From: Acholeplasmataceae bacterium
GTDB taxonomy: Bacteria > Bacillota_I > Bacilli_A > ML615J-28 > CAG-698
NCBI GenBank assembly: GCA_012839485.1
Contig: DUNF01000013.1
Location: forward strand, 1-14,070
Length of the DNA stretch: 14,070 nt
Reading direction: 5' to 3'
A program made the position numbers and the translations under genes. The notes under the pieces are model-generated. The model was not told the DNA's origin and did not search any database. It worked only from the letters and a program-made list of their open reading frames with translations. Positions 1 through 7,521 of this stretch are shown here, in pieces. The first letter of the stretch is position 1; each line of letters opens with the position of its first letter.

Positions 1-172
1 AAATAATTTCATCTTTTAAAATGCGAAATTTCCTTTTGTGAATACTTTAACTTTTTTACCATCTTGTGTAGTCCCAATAATTTCCATATCACTACTACCG
101 ACTACACAAGATGGTAAAAAAGTTAAAGTATTCACAAAAGGAAATTTCGCATTTTAAAAGATGAAATTATTT
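1..172. repeat. Perfect 73-bp inverted repeat (fold-back) at left edge
   Basis: Bases 1-73 are the exact reverse complement of 100-172, separated by a 26-nt spacer (74-99). The repeat runs to the window edge, so the arms may be longer. The right arm holds the end of one reading frame and the first codons of the PfoR-like gene, so the left arm duplicates coding sequence in reverse. A perfect, coding, edge-located fold-back is more like a strand-switch or assembly artefact at a contig end than a functional hairpin. A second, unrelated fold-back lies at the right edge. Confidence 0.95.
16..99 (-). CDS. C-terminal fragment of an unidentified protein (fold-back copy)
   Basis: Read on the minus strand from 99, an open frame gives GSSDMEIIGTTQDG, then KKVKVFTKGNFAF and a TAA stop at 18-16. 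The last 18 sense codons and the stop are duplicated on the + strand, where the stop is at 155-157, three bases before the next gene. The nine codons in the spacer read naturally on the minus strand but as PIISISLLP on the + strand. I therefore favour the minus reading as the true upstream gene, with the genomic order being this gene followed closely by the PfoR-like gene. Too little is present to name a family. Confidence 0.3.
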   Translation of the reverse strand, partial: GSSDMEIIGTTQDGKKVKVFTKGNFAF

Positions 173-1297
173 AATTTTGAAGATGGCTATATTGGGGATA
201 ATAAAGGTCTTTTAGATTTCTTTATTAAGACCTTAAATGGTATGGCATATGGTCTCTTCGCCACCTTACTTGTAGGGACAATCTTAACTACTTTTGCTAC
301 ATACGTACCTTTACCAGAGGAAGCAAAGAAGATTATTATTGATGTAGCTTCAGTTATTAAAGGGTTCATGGGACTAGGTATTGGAATTGGTATTAGTATG
401 AGTTTAAAACTTAGTGGTTTAAAACTAATTGTAGCATCAATTAGTGGTGGAATTGCTGTTTTATTTCCTCATGTTTATGCTGATCCAAGTATATCTTTAA
501 CACTAGCAGGTTTTTTAAGACTTTCTAGTGATCCTTTAGTAATTTATGTAGTAGTTATTGGAACAATTTTCGTAATGAATACCATCCTTACAAAACAAAC
601 GCCAATAGATATTATTATAGTACCAATTTTAGGAGTAATAGCAGCTGCATGCTTTAGCTTAGTAGTTACAAAGCCAATTACTGTTGGTATATCTTATATT
701 GGTAAATTCATTATTTTAGCTACAGATGCAACACCATTTGTTATGGGTCTTATTATATCTGTAGTTATGGGTATGGCTCTAACGGCACCAATTTCTTCAG
801 CTGCAATTGCGATTTCTATTCATTTAGGAACTAATGCAATTAATGCAGGTTTTAGTGCTGATGAAGCGTATACTTTAGGAATAGCCGGTGGAGCAGCCTT
901 AGTTGGATGCTGTGCTAATATGCTTGGCTTTGCGGTTATGAGCAGAAAAGATAATAATATTGGTACGATTATCTCAGTTGCTATTGGTACAAGTATGCTT
1001 CAATTTAAAAACATTTTGAAAAAACCGATTATTTGGCTACCACCAATTATTGTTAGTGCGATTTTAGGACCACTATCAACTGTTGTTTTTAAAATGACAA
1101 CTACATCAATTGGAGCCGGTATGGGAACTTCGGGGCTTGTTGGGCAGATTGAGACGATAACTTCGATGGGAATTAATGCGAGAAGTATTCTTTCGATTTT
1201 GATCTTACAAATTATCTTACCAATTGTTTTAGTTTGGTTAATTGATATCATCTTTAGAAAATATAACTTAATTAAAAAAGGTGATTTAAAAATTTAA
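161..1297 (+). CDS. PfoR/PTS EIIC_2-type integral membrane protein
   Basis: A 378-residue, very hydrophobic protein with about eight to ten membrane segments and many glycine-rich helices (GLGIGIGISM, GIAGGAALVGC, GAGMGTSGLVGQIETI). The overall pattern, including an N-terminal FFIKTLNGMAYGLFATLLVGT-like stretch (split here: FFIKTLNGMAYG, LFATLLVGT), matches the PTS_EIIC_2 family (COG3641, PfoR). The family is annotated as a sugar phosphotransferase IIC-like permease or putative toxin regulator. No IIA or IIB partner is adjacent, so phosphotransferase activity is not supported and the substrate is unknown. The ATG at 161 is chosen because the conserved N-terminus follows it; only a weak AAAAG lies upstream. 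It follows the end of another frame by three bases, suggesting an operon that starts outside the window. The first codons lie in the inverted repeat. No G+C-rich terminator follows, only an A/T palindrome at 1292-1305. Confidence 0.75.
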   Translation: MKLFNFEDGYIGDNKGLLDFFIKTLNGMAYGLFATLLVGTILTTFATYVPLPEEAKKIIIDVASVIKGFMGLGIGIGISMSLKLSGLKLIVASISGGIAVLFPHVYADPSISLTLAGFLRLSSDPLVIYVVVIGTIFVMNTILTKQTPIDIIIVPILGVIAAACFSLVVTKPITVGISYIGKFIILATDATPFVMGLIISVVMGMALTAPISSAAIAISIHLGTNAINAGFSADEAYTLGIAGGAALVGCCANMLGFAVMSRKDNNIGTIISVAIGTSMLQFKNILKKPIIWLPPIIVSAILGPLSTVVFKMTTTSIGAGMGTSGLVGQIETITSMGINARSILSILILQIILPIVLVWLIDIIFRKYNLIKKGDLKI

Positions 1298-1317
1298 TAT
1301 TAAATAATTTTGGTTTT

Positions 1318-1495
1318 TATTGCAAAATTAAAAGGGAATCTAGTTAGAATCTAGAACAGCCCCCGCTACTGTAGAAGTGGAGTACTTTATTATTTATGGT
1401 CACTTAAAGGAAACTTTTGGGAAGATCAATAAAGTATGATGATACTTTAAGTCAGGAGACCTGCCGAGATTATAAAATAAAAATTTCGGAGGGAA
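1318..1495 (+). promoter_or_regulatory. Cobalamin (B12) riboswitch
   Basis: The region holds the conserved core of the B12 riboswitch in the right order: an AAAGGGAA segment (1330-1338), AGAACAGCCCCCGCTACTGT (1353-1372), a variable arm, then GTCAGGAGACCTGCCGAG (1451-1468). These match the family consensus GCnGnnCCCGCnACUGU and GnCAGGAnACCnGCC. It lies in the leader of the ECF transporter operon and is followed by an intrinsic terminator at 1519-1545, so B12 binding is expected to cause premature termination. This is the strongest evidence that the downstream transporter handles cobalamin. A promoter is expected around 1270-1310; TTAAAA (1272-1277) and TAATAT (1295-1300), 17 bases apart, are only a weak candidate. 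Confidence 0.93.
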
Positions 1496-1518
1496 ATTTG
1501 TTATTATTGTATAAAGAC

Positions 1519-1545
1519 AAAACTACCCTTTTCGGGTAGTTTTTT
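1519..1545 (+). terminator. Riboswitch-controlled intrinsic terminator
   Basis: AAAACTACCC (1519-1528) pairs perfectly with GGGTAGTTTT (1534-1543) around a TTTTC loop, and the T run continues to 1545. It sits between the B12 aptamer and the ribosome binding site of the first operon gene, which is the usual place for an expression platform acting by attenuation. I did not find a convincing antiterminator strand by eye. Confidence 0.9.
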
Positions 1546-1564
1546 AATAAGAAAGGAGATTAGT

Positions 1565-3160
1565 ATGAAAAAAGCACTTATTTTTATCTTACTTTTGTTT
1601 GGATTTGTTTTTAGTATAAATGTAAATGCGAAAAGTGAAGATTTAAACTATAGTTCTTCAAATGATTGGTTAGTTTTAAAGTACTATAAAGAAAATCATG
1701 ATTTTAATAAAATCTATTATATTGCGCAAATAAAAGAGCATCTAAGAACTTTAGAAACTGATAAGATGACTGAATATCATAGATTAACTTTTGCATCTAT
1801 TGCTTGTGGTCTAGATCCAAGGGTTATAAGTATAGATGATAAAGAATATAATCTATTAAGAATAGGTGTTTTTGATACTAAAACAGAAAATCTCCTAGAA
1901 AAACAAGGATTAAATAGTCTAATCTTTAGTTTACTTGCTATTGATAGTATGAGGTTTCCAGATTATAATATTGAAAATTATTATAAAAGAAGTGATATTG
2001 TTCAAGCTATCTTAAGCAAAGAGTTAAAAGCTGGTGGATTTGCTTATATAGGGACTGTGCCAGACCCCGATATTACATCAATGACTTTACTTGCTTTAAG
2101 CAAATACCAAAATGATTTAACTGAATATAGAGTTTATTCAAAAAGAGAAAATAAAATTATTAGTGTTAGAGTTAAAGATATTATTGATACTGCTTTAGAT
2201 ACTCTAGGAAGTCTTCAAGGAGAAGATGGAGATTTTGCTTCATTTGGTTCTTATAACTGTGAAAGTACTTCTCAAGTATTACTAGCATTATCTAGTTTAG
2301 GAGTAGATCCGTTACAAGATACAAGGTTTATTAAAAATGACAATACTGTTTTAGATGGTTTAAATAAATATAAACTTGAAGAAGGTAAATACAGAAGAGG
2401 TGACAATTACTCAGAAATTGCTACGAGACAAGCTGAAGAGGCATTGCTTAGTTATAATCAATATTTAAATACAAAAAGAGCATATTATGATTTATTGCCT
2501 GAGTTTAGTGAAAACGAAAGCCAAAAAATTATTAGTTTAAAAACGAAAATTGATGCGATAAGTGATAGCACTAATCTAGATGTTTTATACCAAGAATATT
2601 TGAGTATACCTTATCGTGATCGTTTCTATATTTATAATTACTATAAATTAGAAGAAAAGTTAATTGAAAATGGTATAGCTTTAAATGAAGAAAAGGAATA
2701 TCCTATTGTTAGTTTTGAAAAGCTAAAACCAGGTAATTACGATAATGAAGCTATTAATCAAGATTTATTAGATGTTAAGATTTCTAAATATAATCATTAT
2801 TTATATTATTTAGAACTTTTTGATGTTTTAGATAGAAATGATGATTTGGTTAAAGAAGCAATAGTTTCAATTAAAGAAGAAGAAATTAAGGTAGCTAGAC
2901 TAAACAAACAAATTAGTGATTTTATTGAAAGAAATGAAGATAACGAAGAAGAAGCGCTAGCAATAAAAGAGAGTTATGAAGCTTTACGATATGGTGGTCA
3001 AAATTATATTGAAAATTATGATTCCATCTTGCTAGTGTTAGGAGAAGAAAAAAAGGGTTTATCATTTTATATTTATCTTAGTTTAATCATAGCTTCTATT
3101 GGTCTAACGACTGCGTTAGTATTAATAATAATTAAGCGTAAGAAGGCGAAGAGACTATGA
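1565..3160 (+). CDS. Membrane-anchored alpha/alpha-toroid protein, transcobalamin alpha-domain-like
   Basis: A 531-residue surface protein. Residues 1-22 form a signal peptide (hydrophobic core ALIFILLLFGFVFS, likely cut after NVNA). Residues of about 45-300 look like the prenyltransferase/terpene-cyclase-type alpha/alpha toroid, with GGFAY (157-161) followed by DITSMTLLAL (169-178), and QGEDGDFASFG (218-228) followed by ESTSQVLLALSSLGVDP (233-249). Intrinsic factor and transcobalamin use the same fold for their alpha domain. Residues of about 310-490 are charged and helical, probably a stalk, and 501-524 are a membrane segment followed by the basic tail KRKKAKRL. The start has GAAAGGAG at 1551-1558. 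It is the first gene after the B12 riboswitch and overlaps the next gene as ATGA. Inference: it captures or presents cobalamin, or a cobalamin carrier complex, at the outer membrane face for the ECF transporter. The fold assignment is by motif only. Confidence 0.7.
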   Translation: MKKALIFILLLFGFVFSINVNAKSEDLNYSSSNDWLVLKYYKENHDFNKIYYIAQIKEHLRTLETDKMTEYHRLTFASIACGLDPRVISIDDKEYNLLRIGVFDTKTENLLEKQGLNSLIFSLLAIDSMRFPDYNIENYYKRSDIVQAILSKELKAGGFAYIGTVPDPDITSMTLLALSKYQNDLTEYRVYSKRENKIISVRVKDIIDTALDTLGSLQGEDGDFASFGSYNCESTSQVLLALSSLGVDPLQDTRFIKNDNTVLDGLNKYKLEEGKYRRGDNYSEIATRQAEEALLSYNQYLNTKRAYYDLLPEFSENESQKIISLKTKIDAISDSTNLDVLYQEYLSIPYRDRFYIYNYYKLEEKLIENGIALNEEKEYPIVSFEKLKPGNYDNEAINQDLLDVKISKYNHYLYYLELFDVLDRNDDLVKEAIVSIKEEEIKVARLNKQISDFIERNEDNEEEALAIKESYEALRYGGQNYIENYDSILLVLGEEKKGLSFYIYLSLIIASIGLTTALVLIIIKRKKAKRL

Positions 3161-3690
3161 AAAGAAGAGATTTATTATTATTTGCCTTTTTAGTTTTAGC
3201 TGTAGTTGGTCTTGTTTTTGGAGTAAAAATTGAAAGTGTTGATCAGTATTATTTAAGAAATACCGAAAATATTACTGAAGATAGCGAGGTAGTTTATTTG
3301 CAGATTGAATGTAAAGTATTACTTGATGATCAAGAAAATATCAAGCAATCTTTATTAGATGAAGGAATTATTCCTAGTGATGGAATTTTCTTAAAAGAAA
3401 AGACTTTAGTTTTAAGAAATAAAGATACAGTTTTTTCAATTTTAAAAAGAGCAAGTAGGTATTATCAATTTCAATTAGAGTATGAGGGATTGCAAGGCAG
3501 TTATTATATTGAAGGAATATATAATTTGTATGAATTTGACTGTGGGTCTTTAAGTGGATGGCTATTTTATATAAATGGGGAAAGATCAGGTCAGTCATCA
3601 GATAAAGTTTATTTAAAAAATGGAGACAAAGTTGTTTTGAAGTACTCTCGTGATATGGGTAATGACCTATTGGAGGATGTTCATGAATAA
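3157..3690 (+). CDS. DUF4430 (transcobalamin beta-domain-like) membrane-anchored protein
   Basis: A 177-residue protein with an N-terminal membrane anchor or uncleaved signal (residues 5-23, LLLFAFLVLAVVGLVFG) and an extracytoplasmic domain. Residues of about 85-168 match DUF4430, the transcobalamin-like C-terminal domain: a DTVFSILKRA helix, then the strand pattern GSLSGWLFYINGERSG, then KNGDKVVLKYSRD. The domain forms the beta lid of vertebrate B12 carriers. Residues 24-80 are an extra region I do not recognise. It overlaps the preceding toroid gene by four bases and the T-component gene by eight, so the three are likely co-translated. Together with the preceding protein it would supply both halves of a split transcobalamin-like binder. 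A role in B12 binding is inferred from the domain and the riboswitch. Confidence 0.78.
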   Translation: MKRRDLLLFAFLVLAVVGLVFGVKIESVDQYYLRNTENITEDSEVVYLQIECKVLLDDQENIKQSLLDEGIIPSDGIFLKEKTLVLRNKDTVFSILKRASRYYQFQLEYEGLQGSYYIEGIYNLYEFDCGSLSGWLFYINGERSGQSSDKVYLKNGDKVVLKYSRDMGNDLLEDVHE

Positions 3691-4564
3691 GATTAAGAGT
3701 TTCCATCCACTTACGATTTTTCTATTCTTTATTTTGAATATGACATTTACCTTATTTACGTATAATCCAATTATTTTAGGAATATCGTTAATAGTTAGTT
3801 TGTTTTATTCTTTATATTATCATGATTTTAAAATCTTTTTAGGAAATATAGGGTTTTATTTATTTACAATTTTATTAATTGTTTTGATTAATCCTTTATT
3901 TAATCATAGGGGAATGACAATTTTGTTTTTCTTAAATGAACAAGCAATTACCCAAGAATCAATTATCTTTGGTTTTGCGATTGCATTAGTTTTAGTAAGT
4001 ATTATTATTTGGAGTTCAATTTTCTCTTACACAATGGATACTGATAAAAATATGTATTTATTTTCAAAGGTTTCAGTAAATTTAGCTTTAATAGTGGCTT
4101 TAGTTTTACGTTTTATTCCTGAGATGAAAAAGAAGAAGCAAGAGTTTATTGATACACAAACAACATTAGGAATGAAAAAAACTAAAAGTTTAAGCGTAAG
4201 ACTTAGCATTAACTATCAAATCTTATTAGCCTTAATTACTTGGTCTTTAGAACATTACTTAACTTTAAGTTTAAGTATGAAAGCTAGGGGTCATAAGCAA
4301 GGTAAGAGATCGTATTATCACAGTTATGCTTTTACTTTGAAAGATTTTGTAATTATGTTATTTGGTGGTTTGTTACTGGCTTTTTATATTTATTGTAATT
4401 ATAAAGGACATTTATATTTTTACTATTACCCAGTTATTGGAGAATTGAAGTTTAATGCTTTTAGTATTATTCTTTTTAGTGCTAGCTTTTTGTTTATGTT
4501 GGCACCATTGATTTATGAGTTAGGAGTGAGTTTGAAATGGTTTTTCTTGAGACGAAAAATTTAA
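3683..4564 (+). CDS. ecfT: ECF transporter transmembrane (T) component
   Basis: A 293-residue membrane protein of the CbiQ/EcfT family, the scaffold linking the ATPases to the substrate-binding S component. Hydrophobic segments flank a long cytosolic helical region (residues of about 135-205) with LRFIPEMKKKKQEF and the family's SLSMKARGHKQGKRSYYH region carrying the ARG motif that docks onto the ATPase groove. I chose ATG 3683 because GGAGG at 3671-3675 is correctly spaced; the longer frame from 3650 would start inside the preceding gene without a binding site. It overlaps the DUF4430 gene by eight bases and the ATPase gene by 28, in the middle of the B12-controlled operon. Confidence 0.88.
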   Translation: MNKIKSFHPLTIFLFFILNMTFTLFTYNPIILGISLIVSLFYSLYYHDFKIFLGNIGFYLFTILLIVLINPLFNHRGMTILFFLNEQAITQESIIFGFAIALVLVSIIIWSSIFSYTMDTDKNMYLFSKVSVNLALIVALVLRFIPEMKKKKQEFIDTQTTLGMKKTKSLSVRLSINYQILLALITWSLEHYLTLSLSMKARGHKQGKRSYYHSYAFTLKDFVIMLFGGLLLAFYIYCNYKGHLYFYYYPVIGELKFNAFSIILFSASFLFMLAPLIYELGVSLKWFFLRRKI

Positions 4565-6177
4565 GTTTTAAATATTTAGATAATAGTTTTACCTTAAGTG
4601 ATATTAACTTTTCCTTGGATAAAGGTGATTTTTGCTTGGTTGTTGGAAAAACTGGGTGTGGAAAGACAACTCTACTCAAATTATTAAAAAAAGAAATTAC
4701 TCCTAGTGGTGAATTGAAAGGTTTAGTAAAGATTGATGGATTTGATTTAAAGGATTATGATTCAAGTAAGATTGTATATATGTTTCAAAATCCTTCTAGA
4801 CAAATTGTAAGTGATAAAGTTTATCATGAGATAGCCTTTGGTTTAGAAGCAAGAGGTTTAGAAAAAGGAGTAATTGAAACAAAATTAGCTGAAATCGTAA
4901 ATTATTTAGATATTAATGATTTATTAGAAAAACATACTATGGAGTTATCTGGCGGTGAGGCGCAACTTGTAAGTTTATCATCACTTTTAGTTTTAGATCC
5001 TGAAGTTATTTTACTAGACGAAGCATCTTCGCAGTTAGATCCGCTAACAAGAAAAAAGTTTTTAGAGATTTTAAAAAGAATTAATCAAGACTTTGGAATT
5101 ACAATTATTTTAGTAGAACATAATTTGGAAGACGTTTTAGAGTTTACGGATAAAATTATAGTTTTAGATAAAGGAAAGATGATTTATTTTGGATTAAAAG
5201 AAGAAGCAATAAATTTCCTAGCTAGTAATAAACAATATTTTGCCTTTCTACCTAAGACATTACAAATCTCTAAATACTTAGATTTAGGGAGCTTGCTTCA
5301 TTTAAAAGATGTAAAGGAAGCCTTAAAAAACAAATATAAAAATGAGATTAATTTTTCTTATGAAACTAAAGTTTTTGAAAAAGAGATTATTAAGGCTGAA
5401 GATCTATATTATAGGTATAGTAAAAAAGAAAAAGATGTTTTAGAAAAACTATCTTTAACTGTTTATGATAATGAGATTTTAGGTTTAGTTGGCGGAAATG
5501 GTGTTGGTAAGACTACACTTTTAAAAAACTTAGCTGGAATTAGATCTTTTTATTCAGGTAAAATTGAAATTGAAAATAAGAATATTAGGAAATATAAGGG
5601 AAATATTTTATATAAAAACTTAATTGCTTATTTACCACAAGATCCATTGACATTATTTTTGAAGCGTACTGTAGGGGAAGATTTAGAATATTATGTAAAG
5701 AGTTTAGATTTAGATAAAGCACTACTAGAAAAATTGTTAGTTAAATTTGATTTAAAGCCATTATTGGAAATGAGTCCTTATGATTTATCAGGAGGAGAAT
5801 TGCAAAAAGCTGCTTTTACTAAAATTTTGCTTTCTAAACCAAAAATTTTATTTTTAGATGAACCTACTAAAGGAATGGACTTTAGTTTAAGAGAAGAATT
5901 AAAAGAGATATTAATGGACTTAAAAGCTAAAGGTGCAACTATCATTATTGCAACTCATGATTTAGAGTTTATTGCAAGTGTAGCTGATAGAGTAGGAATT
6001 ATGTTTAATGGTAAAGTTTTAAGTTTAACCGATAGTCATAGTTTCTTTAGTAATAGCAACTTCTATACAACAGTTGCTTCACTTGCATCTAGAGACTTAT
6101 ATGATAAAGTTATTACAGTTCCTGAGTTAGTAGAGATAGCTAAGAAGAATGGAATTAAAAATGAAAAAGATAATTAG
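4537..6177 (+). CDS. ECF transporter ATPase, two fused ABC domains
   Basis: A 546-residue cytosolic protein carrying both nucleotide-binding domains of an energy-coupling-factor transporter in one chain. Domain 1: Walker A GKTGCGKTT (37-45), Q-loop MFQNPSRQIV, signature LSGGEAQ (about 136-142), Walker B VILLDEA (about 156-162), and the H-loop in VEHNLED. Domain 2: Walker A GGNGVGKTT (about 319-327), Q-loop LPQDP, signature LSGGELQ (about 417-423), Walker B ILFLDEP (about 437-443), and the H-loop in ATHDLEF. All catalytic motifs are intact in both halves. Separate EcfA and EcfA' proteins are more common, and fusions are known. The gene overlaps the T component by 28 bases and the S component by 17, and an AGGAG lies about ten bases before the start. 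The dedicated position in a B12 operon suggests it serves this transporter rather than being shared. Confidence 0.92.
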   Translation: MVFLETKNLSFKYLDNSFTLSDINFSLDKGDFCLVVGKTGCGKTTLLKLLKKEITPSGELKGLVKIDGFDLKDYDSSKIVYMFQNPSRQIVSDKVYHEIAFGLEARGLEKGVIETKLAEIVNYLDINDLLEKHTMELSGGEAQLVSLSSLLVLDPEVILLDEASSQLDPLTRKKFLEILKRINQDFGITIILVEHNLEDVLEFTDKIIVLDKGKMIYFGLKEEAINFLASNKQYFAFLPKTLQISKYLDLGSLLHLKDVKEALKNKYKNEINFSYETKVFEKEIIKAEDLYYRYSKKEKDVLEKLSLTVYDNEILGLVGGNGVGKTTLLKNLAGIRSFYSGKIEIENKNIRKYKGNILYKNLIAYLPQDPLTLFLKRTVGEDLEYYVKSLDLDKALLEKLLVKFDLKPLLEMSPYDLSGGELQKAAFTKILLSKPKILFLDEPTKGMDFSLREELKEILMDLKAKGATIIIATHDLEFIASVADRVGIMFNGKVLSLTDSHSFFSNSNFYTTVASLASRDLYDKVITVPELVEIAKKNGIKNEKDN

Positions 6178-6868
6178 ATATTCGATTATTTTTGGATTAA
6201 TTCCTTTGATTATTGTTTTATTTTATTTCTTACTTAATCTAAAACAATATGGAATTATTTCTGTTTTGATAGCTATATTGGCATTAATACCTTTCTTTTT
6301 ATCATTTGAAGAGTCTAAACCAAAACTAGAAGAGTTAATCTTAGTTGCAATTGTAATTGCTATTAACATTGTTTCTAGGATCCTTTTTGCTTTTTTACCA
6401 GGGATTAAACCGATTGGAGCAATAATTATCATTGCGGCTTTAATTTTTGGAAAAGAAGCAGGGTTTATGATTGGGGCTCTAACAATGGCTATTTCTAACT
6501 TTTACTTTGGTCAAGGACCGTGGACGCCATTTCAAATGTTTGGCTTTGGTATGATTGGTTTTCTTGCGGGTTTATTTAAAGAAAGTTTTTTAAAGAAAAG
6601 TTTATATTTTGTATTATTGCTTGGGGGAATTGCTGGAGTCTTTTATGTTTTACTGATAGATGTTTGGACTACTTTACAAGTAACATCAGGTTTTACATTT
6701 AAAGATTATTTCAACTTTATTATTATTTCAACCCCAACAACTATCGGATATATCGCTAGCAATATGTTATTTTTGATTTTATTGTATAATCCTTTAATGA
6801 AGACATTTGAAAGAATTCAAAAGAAATTTAATCTTTTTAATAATAAAATTGAAAATACGAATAATTAG
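6161..6868 (+). CDS. ECF transporter substrate-binding (S) component, probably cobalamin (CbrT-like)
   Basis: A 235-residue membrane protein of the ECF S-component type, with about six segments. Residues of about 50-140 hold the characteristic block: LEELILVAIVIAINIVSRI, then a GIKPIGAIIIIAALIFGKEAG-type region and the loop GQGPWTPFQMFGFGMIGFLAG. The W/P/F-rich loop and length resemble the cobalamin-type S components (CbrT). Specificity is inferred mainly from the upstream B12 riboswitch. The start is uncertain: 6161 gives the usual MKKIIRY N-terminus and overlaps the ATPase gene by 17 bases, while ATG 6149 would add four residues. The last gene of the operon, it ends in an asparagine-rich tail and holds the -35 box of the queT promoter in its final codons. 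Confidence 0.8.
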   Translation: MKKIIRYSIIFGLIPLIIVLFYFLLNLKQYGIISVLIAILALIPFFLSFEESKPKLEELILVAIVIAINIVSRILFAFLPGIKPIGAIIIIAALIFGKEAGFMIGALTMAISNFYFGQGPWTPFQMFGFGMIGFLAGLFKESFLKKSLYFVLLLGGIAGVFYVLLIDVWTTLQVTSGFTFKDYFNFIIISTPTTIGYIASNMLFLILLYNPLMKTFERIQKKFNLFNNKIENTNN

Positions 6869-6877
6869 TGGTATAAT
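6849..6877 (+). promoter_or_regulatory. Sigma-A-type promoter for the preQ1 riboswitch and queT
   Basis: TTGAAA (6849-6854) and TATAAT (6872-6877) are separated by 17 bases, with a perfect -10 box. The -35 box lies inside the final codons of the S-component gene. The predicted start near 6884 coincides with the first bases of the riboswitch, which supports it strongly. Confidence 0.85.
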
Positions 6878-6885
6878 TACTAATA

Positions 6886-6931
6886 TTAGATGTTCGCCTT
6901 GCATAACCATCTAAGATAAAAAACAAGGAGG
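6886..6931 (+). promoter_or_regulatory. preQ1-I riboswitch acting on translation
   Basis: Stem P1 is TTAGATG (6886-6892) with CATCTAA (6908-6914), seven perfect pairs. The loop contains CCTTG (6897-6901), which can pair with CAAGG (6924-6928) across an A-rich linker (GATAAAAAA) to form the H-type pseudoknot of the preQ1-I class. CAAGG overlaps the Shine-Dalgarno sequence AAGGAGG (6925-6931), so ligand binding would hide the ribosome binding site of queT. The compact layout, A-rich linker and SD-containing tail resemble the translational Thermoanaerobacter-type aptamers. No terminator is present, so control at translation initiation is expected. Confidence 0.9.
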
Positions 6932-6936
6932 TAAAA

Positions 6937-7431
6937 ATGAAAGTTATTGTAAGGAATGCTTTGATAGCATCACTTTATGTAGTTTTAACTGTTATTAACC
7001 CGTTTTCTTTTGAAAGCATCCAATTTCGAATTTCTGAGATTTTAATCTTGCTTGTTTTCTTTAGGAAAGATTATTTTTTGGGTTTAGTTGTAGGTTGTAT
7101 TATTGCTAATCTTTTTAGTCCAATGGGAATTTATGATGTTCTTTTTGGAACTATCGCAACAATTTTAAGTTTAATTTGTATTATGTATTCTAAACATTTG
7201 TTTATTACTTGGATTTTTCCAACAATATTTAATGCAATAATTGTAGGTTTAGAGTTATACTTAATTTTAGAACTACCATTTTGGGCTAGTTTAATTGGAG
7301 TTGCAATTGGTGAGGCAGTTGTAATGATTATAGGAGTTGTTTTGTTTTATTTCTTAAAAAAGAACAAAGCATTTATGATTTTAATTGAAGCTAATCAAAA
7401 TTGTAATTTAGAGTCTGATTTGAGCAATTAG
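6937..7431 (+). CDS. queT: QueT, queuosine-precursor ECF transporter S component
   Basis: A 164-residue membrane protein with five to six hydrophobic segments, the normal size of QueT. The family block is clear: IASLYVVLTVINPFSFESIQ followed by FRISEILILLVFF, then GCIIANLFSPMGIYDVLFGTIATI. QueT binds queuosine precursors (preQ1/preQ0) and, as a group II S component, usually works with ECF T and A subunits made elsewhere; the ECF-TA proteins just upstream or another set could serve. It has its own promoter and preQ1 riboswitch, which supports the substrate. The ATG at 6937 follows AAGGAGG by five bases. No clear terminator follows, so some transcripts may run into the next leader. Confidence 0.93.
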   Translation: MKVIVRNALIASLYVVLTVINPFSFESIQFRISEILILLVFFRKDYFLGLVVGCIIANLFSPMGIYDVLFGTIATILSLICIMYSKHLFITWIFPTIFNAIIVGLELYLILELPFWASLIGVAIGEAVVMIIGVVLFYFLKKNKAFMILIEANQNCNLESDLSN

Positions 7432-7462
7432 TATATGTAAACGTTTTATGTAAAGAAAATGC

Positions 7463-7491
7463 TGGACATTCATTTAAATATGAGGTATAAT
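7463..7491 (+). promoter_or_regulatory. Promoter of the aromatic amino acid transporter operon
   Basis: TGGACA (7463-7468) and a perfect TATAAT (7486-7491) are separated by 17 bases. Transcription would start near 7498, just ahead of the leader-peptide ribosome binding site AGGAGG at 7507-7512. Confidence 0.85.
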
Positions 7492-7521
7492 GAAAACAAT
7501 AAAATTAGGAGGAAAAGAACT

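Noticed and set aside
1292..1305. Palindrome ATTTAATATTAAAT after the PfoR-like gene as a terminator
   Set aside because: It is entirely A/T with no loop and no T run directly after it, so it cannot be called a terminator.
3650..3682. Upstream start for the ECF T component at 3650
   Set aside because: It has no ribosome binding site and encodes a non-family N-terminus inside the DUF4430 gene; ATG 3683 has GGAGG.
3374..3706. A 110-residue minus-strand open frame
   Set aside because: It is the complement of the DUF4430 gene, has low-complexity composition and no binding site or family features.
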